Assembly (NCBI RefSeq): GCF_038595005.1
Contig: NZ_CP151997.1
Coordinates: 2,604,001 to 2,668,000 of the forward strand
Direction: 5' to 3'
Length of the DNA stretch: 64,000 nt
Origin: Chryseomicrobium sp. FSL W7-1435
GTDB taxonomy: Bacteria; Bacillota; Bacilli; Bacillales_A; Planococcaceae
This document shows positions 60,836-64,000 of this stretch, piece after piece. A program made the translations under genes and the position numbers. A model generated the notes under the pieces. The model saw only the letters and a program-made list of their open reading frames with translations. It was not told the DNA's origin and ran no database searches. Every line of letters begins with the position of its first letter. Position 1 is the first letter of the stretch.

Positions 60836-61258
60836 CTAGTAAACAGACATATACTTCTCAATCACCAGCCGATCCGGAGGACTAATGGCTTCAGGCAAAC
60901 TTTCAAATGAAAAGAACTGCAATTCACTGGCTTCATTTTCATCAGCTTTCAAATCCCCTTTGTAGTCTCGACAGATGTAAGCAGTCACAACGTTGTAAAC
61001 TTCATCCCCATGAGGGTACTGATAATAAAAATCTTTTCCCGAAAACGTCAAAAAGAGGTCTAGTTGTGCTGGAACGAGCCCTGTCTCTTCTTCCATTTCA
61101 CGACTAGCCACTTCCTCCAGACTTTCCCCAAGATCCATGGAACCTCCGGCGAGCCCCCAGCTGCCATTATCTTTTCGCAACTGCAAAAGTAACCGATTGT
61201 CCTCATCAAAGATAAGTACGCATGCTCCCCACCATGATAAGCGGTGCAGTCCCCACAT
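60836..61258 (-). CDS. Nudix hydrolase
   Basis: 140 residues. Nudix box GGSMDLGESLEEVASREMEEETGL, complete GX5EX7REUXEEXGU. Preceded by CVLIFDEDNRLLLQLRKDNGSWGLAG. Probable pyrophosphohydrolase; substrate unknown. Confidence 0.92.
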   Translation of the reverse strand: MWGLHRLSWWGACVLIFDEDNRLLLQLRKDNGSWGLAGGSMDLGESLEEVASREMEEETGLVPAQLDLFLTFSGKDFYYQYPHGDEVYNVVTAYICRDYKGDLKADENEASELQFFSFESLPEAISPPDRLVIEKYMSVY

Positions 61259-61336
61259 ATTTACGCAAATATTGTATGTATCCCATAACTCGTTCCCACT
61301 TTCATACTATTCCATCTTTTTATTATATCGTGAACT

Positions 61337-61371
61337 AAAAAGAGATGGAAAGAATTGTTACATTCTTTCCA
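61337..61371 (-). terminator. Terminator of the HxlR gene
   Basis: TGGAAAGAAT / ATTCTTTCCA stem with a 6-nt loop, followed on the minus strand by a TTTTT run, 40 nt past the HxlR stop codon. Confidence 0.78.
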
Positions 61372-61409
61372 CCTCAAGATTCAGTTCGCTATTTTATTTT
61401 CAGCTCGTT

Positions 61410-61778
61410 TTACTTGCCTATTGTTTCTTCACTTTTTCCGTAAAGTTCATCTAAGTGTTCTAAATGAGTTACTCCCCATTCATGCATAGACAATAAAAGA
61501 GGCATTAATCCTTTCCCATATTCGGTTATTGAATATTCAACTTTTGGAGGGATTTGTGCATATATTTTGCGATTGATTATATCATGATATTCCAATTCTC
61601 TTAATTGAGTTGTTAGCATCTTTTTCGTTACATCAGGTACCAATCTATTCAATTCACTAAAGCGTAAAGTTCCTTTATCTAAAAGATGAAAAAGAATGAC
61701 AGGCTTCCACTTTCCAACAAGAATATCAAGAGCTGTTTCAATCGTTCCAGTTCCATTTCGTTTACATTCCTCAGCCAA
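61410..61778 (-). CDS. HxlR family winged-helix regulator
   Basis: 122 residues. HxlR domain: ETALDILVGKWKPVILFHLLDKGTLRFSELNRLVPDVTKKMLTTQLRELEYHDIINRKIYAQIPPKVEYSITEYG. A Cys near the N-terminus (EECKRNG) is placed as the redox-sensing Cys of YodB/HypR-like members. I prefer the TTG at 61778, 7 nt after GGAGG; an ATG at 61796 precedes that site. Divergently oriented from an NmrA-type reductase, the classic target arrangement. Confidence 0.9.
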   Translation of the reverse strand: MAEECKRNGTGTIETALDILVGKWKPVILFHLLDKGTLRFSELNRLVPDVTKKMLTTQLRELEYHDIINRKIYAQIPPKVEYSITEYGKGLMPLLLSMHEWGVTHLEHLDELYGKSEETIGK

Positions 61779-62000
61779 TTTCCTTCCTCCTTCCATGGTA
61801 TCCTTTTGTATACTATGTCACATTAAAGTGCCTACTTCCGATTATTCTCCTTAGGGCTTATTATAACCCTAGAAGTAAAATTAATACAAAATGAACCATA
61901 CCATGTATACCCTCAATTCAAACGCCTACCTATTTCTCGGATTAGCCGTAGTTTTGTTTTTTAGTTAAGGAACTAATAAGCTAAAAAGAGAGGTTGAAAA

Positions 62001-62096
62001 ATGAATATCACTGTATGAATTGTACAAGTTAGTTTAGCATGGATGTTTGAAATGAATGATTTCACAAAGGCATTAGCATTCATTGTGGCAATCTGA
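62001..62096 (+). pseudogene. DoxX family gene remnant
   Basis: GAGAGGTTG precedes an ATG that encodes MNITV, then TGA (62016-62018), then IVQVSLAWMFEMNDFTKA. DoxX proteins of Bacillales begin MNIT-x-W-IVQ-x-LLA-x-x-F-x-x-x-G-x-x-K, so the TGA stands at the Trp position. The frame ends at TGA 62094-62096, and the remaining two-thirds of the gene is missing. Located between the HxlR regulator and the reductase, where redox-regulated doxX genes often occur. Confidence 0.55.
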
Positions 62097-62191
62097 AGTT
62101 TGTAGGACGTAACTAACCATGATACCATCATTATTTATATAGGCACGAGTCCCTCACTTTTGGGGATACCAATCAACTGGAGGTAATACCA

Positions 62192-63064
62192 ATGAAAATT
62201 TTAGTTACTGGAGCAACAGGGAAATTAGGGTCAAAGGTTGTCGAATCATTATTGAAGACAGTATCTGCAAATGATTTGGTCGTGAGTGTCCGAAATCCAG
62301 AGAAAGCAGAAGAACTTCGTAGTCGTGGAGTAGAAGTGCGACAAGGAGATTTTGATCACCCTGAGACATTGGATACTGCTTTTAAAGGCATTGACCGAAT
62401 ATTAATTATTTCTGCAGATGGTGACAATGAAACAAGAATTCGCCAACACGCGAATGCTGTTCACGCAGCTGAACGCGCAGGGGTAAAATTTATTGCTTAT
62501 ACAAGTTTAGCCAATGCAACAGACAGCAAAATTCTCTTAGCTCCACCTCATGTTGCAACAGAAGCAGCTATTAGTAAAACGGGTATTCCATATTCGTTCT
62601 TACGTAATAACTGGTATTTGGAAAACGAAATTGGAAGTATTCAAGGTACTATCGCCGGAGCTCCATGGGTCACTTCTGCTGGAGAAGGTAAAGTAGGCTG
62701 GGCACTACAACAAGACTATGCAGAGGCAGCTGCAGCCGTACTTGTTGGACAAGGTCACGAAAATACGACTTATGAACTCTCTGGTCCTCTTTTGACTCAA
62801 CAAGAATTGGTATCTGCGCTTGGAAATGTAGTAGGGAAAGACATCCCTGTCCAACAAGTTAGTGATGAAGAATATGCAGAGATCATGAAAGGCCTAGGTT
62901 TACCTGATTTTGTGATTCCATTGGTAGTAGGGATTCAAGAAGGCATTCGTAACGGTTCCCTTGAAGTAAATAGCAGTGATTTTGAGAAAGTGCTAGGTCG
63001 TCCTGTTACTCCGCTTAACGAAGCACTCGACCGACTTGTTAATGAAATTTCAAAAACAAAATAA
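62192..63064 (+). CDS. NmrA/QorB-like NAD(P)-binding oxidoreductase
   Basis: 290 residues. Rossmann motif KILVTGATGKLGSKVVESLL, then VRNPEKAEELRSRGVEVRQGDFDHPETLDTAFKGIDRILIIS, FIAYTSLANA and NNWYLEN, as in quinone oxidoreductase QorB and other atypical SDR5 members. No classical YxxxK. Likely an NADPH-dependent quinone or azo reductase, controlled by the divergent HxlR protein. TGGAGG 7 nt before the ATG. Confidence 0.9.
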   Translation: MKILVTGATGKLGSKVVESLLKTVSANDLVVSVRNPEKAEELRSRGVEVRQGDFDHPETLDTAFKGIDRILIISADGDNETRIRQHANAVHAAERAGVKFIAYTSLANATDSKILLAPPHVATEAAISKTGIPYSFLRNNWYLENEIGSIQGTIAGAPWVTSAGEGKVGWALQQDYAEAAAAVLVGQGHENTTYELSGPLLTQQELVSALGNVVGKDIPVQQVSDEEYAEIMKGLGLPDFVIPLVVGIQEGIRNGSLEVNSSDFEKVLGRPVTPLNEALDRLVNEISKTK

Positions 63065-63115
63065 ATTCAACAGATTTTTCTCATATAGCTTCCACTTTTA
63101 ATCTTGAGTTCACTA

Positions 63116-63147
63116 AAAAGCTACCCTCAAATTGACGGGTAGCTTTT
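63116..63147. terminator. Bidirectional terminator
   Basis: AAAAGCTACCC / GGGTAGCTTTT, 11-bp perfect stem between convergent genes. Confidence 0.92.
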
Positions 63148-63159
63148 CGTGTTCTCTAC

Positions 63160-64000
63160 TTATTTTAAAAATGCGTTGTAATAACGAACTTTTGCGACAG
63201 CATATTCCCCACGCGTAACCGAAGCTGTTGGTGAGAATGACGCTTTCACAGTAGGTTGAAGTGCAAAAGGATCTTGGGTACTTGAAAAATGAGCATGTAC
63301 AATATTCAGGTCTAGCGCGACTTGCACATACCCTTTTAGATTCTCAGGAATTTGTGCTGCATCGTCAATTGGAAGTCGTTCATCTTTGTACTGCACTGTA
63401 ACAGTTCCAGTAAATTCTTCTGCTTGTTGTTGTAGACCTAATGCCTGGACTAACGAGTAGGCAAGTTCTGCTCTTGTAACGGCAGAATTAGGTGAGAACT
63501 TCCCGCTAGGCGCCGCAACCATAACACCTGTTTGATAATGCGATGGGTCACGTAGTGCGGCTCCTTTTGCTGTAACTGCCTCGATGAATTTTCCATCATT
63601 TACTTTAACATCTGAAAAACTGCTCGCTCCGGATAGAGGAAGCGTTTGTTTGATACCCGCTCCCATGACTAAATACCGTGCCAAATCTTTTCGAAGTAAT
63701 GGACTGTCAGGTTTAAACTTTCCCGATGACAAACCATCAAACAATCGTTCCTGTACGCCTAATTGAATAGCTCCAGCGGCTGGATGTTTAGCAATATCTG
63801 ATAATCCTGTATAGCTGCCCACTTTTAAAAACGACAACTTTCCTTGAACGGTTTCAGGTAAAGCAATTCCAACAGGATTTACTTCCGATCCTCTTAATCC
63901 TCGGATTTCTGCTTTCCATGTTCCTGCCTTTGGTGAAGAAACAGTAACAGTCCGGTCAAAAGTAGTAGGAAAAAGCAGGCTGATCCCTGAACTGTATTCC
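63160..64000 (-). CDS. SLH-domain exoprotein, C-terminal part (subtilase-like), 5' end outside window
   Basis: The frame is open to the window edge, so the start lies beyond 64000. The visible 279 residues start with a beta segment ending VTVSSPKAGTWKAEIRGLRGSEVNPVGIALPE, typical of the domain after the catalytic part of Bacillales S8 peptidases, then three S-layer homology repeats: YTGLSDIAKHPAAGAIQLG ... FKPDSPLLRKDLARYLV; FSPNSAVTRAELAYSLVQALG; FSPTASVTRGEYAVAKVRYYNAF. SLH domains bind pyruvylated secondary wall polymer and hold the protein at the cell surface. The protease assignment is inferred because the catalytic domain is not in view. Confidence 0.85.
   Translation of the reverse strand, partial: EYSSGISLLFPTTFDRTVTVSSPKAGTWKAEIRGLRGSEVNPVGIALPETVQGKLSFLKVGSYTGLSDIAKHPAAGAIQLGVQERLFDGLSSGKFKPDSPLLRKDLARYLVMGAGIKQTLPLSGASSFSDVKVNDGKFIEAVTAKGAALRDPSHYQTGVMVAAPSGKFSPNSAVTRAELAYSLVQALGLQQQAEEFTGTVTVQYKDERLPIDDAAQIPENLKGYVQVALDLNIVHAHFSSTQDPFALQPTVKASFSPTASVTRGEYAVAKVRYYNAFLK

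Overview
The window looks like chromosome of a low-GC Gram-positive bacterium of the order Bacillales, most likely Planococcaceae (an inference, not a proof). Reasons: strong AGGAGG-type ribosome binding sites, frequent TTG and GTG starts, a sigma-B-type general stress gene, a CadA-type metal ATPase, a ribD-ribE-ribBA-ribH operon behind an FMN riboswitch, DUF6366 and cxxc_20_cxxc small proteins, and an SLH-anchored exoprotein. No rRNA, tRNA, CRISPR array or intact transposase was seen.

Layout. 1-2,690 is clearly GC-richer than the rest; it carries a 5'-truncated cadA with duplicated metal-binding domains and the first ~51 codons of a dihydrolipoamide dehydrogenase fused out of frame to the last 43 codons of a short-chain dehydrogenase, a recombination (or assembly) scar. 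2,880-8,400 holds membrane proteins, a mechanosensitive-channel-like protein, a stress protein and a decayed CoiA-like gene. 8,430-18,250 is a defence-like block: two lipoproteins, hsdR-hsdS-hsdM, an HTH regulator in the same operon, an amber-interrupted secreted-protein gene and a GIY-YIG nuclease. Three near-identical 19-bp palindromes sit on the promoters of the HTH gene and of the neighbouring lipoprotein, which suggests a small regulon.

18,290-21,570 contains two consecutive ECF sigma/anti-sigma pairs with matching promoters; a third pair lies at 51,530-53,030. 21,570-25,680 contains a family of dispersed palindromic repeats, a DUF2207 membrane protein, two tandem ~100-nt hairpins and a 21-nt tandem repeat. 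25,680-36,640 is a run of small housekeeping or accessory genes: a P-loop GTPase, SUKH protein, gluzincin peptidase, DinB-like protein, Nudix, serine hydrolase, esterase, acetyltransferase and many tiny membrane proteins.

36,668-39,290 is an ABC-2 type exporter operon preceded by a gene for a degenerate ABC ATPase fused to a LytTR DNA-binding domain; three direct repeats with an exact 21-bp period lie in front of the exporter. 39,386-43,076 is the riboflavin operon. 43,200-53,030 has small membrane and lipoproteins, a likely toxin-antitoxin pair with three ATGTACAT operator boxes, and a set of 25-32-residue single-helix peptides. 53,228-64,000 is rich in acetyltransferases, methyltransferases and hydrolases, then an HxlR regulator divergent from an NmrA-type oxidoreductase with a doxX remnant between them, and ends in the SLH domains of an exoprotein that runs off the window.

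Pseudogenes are common (at least five), mostly by in-frame nonsense codons. TGA and TAG are used as normal stops elsewhere, so recoding is not indicated.
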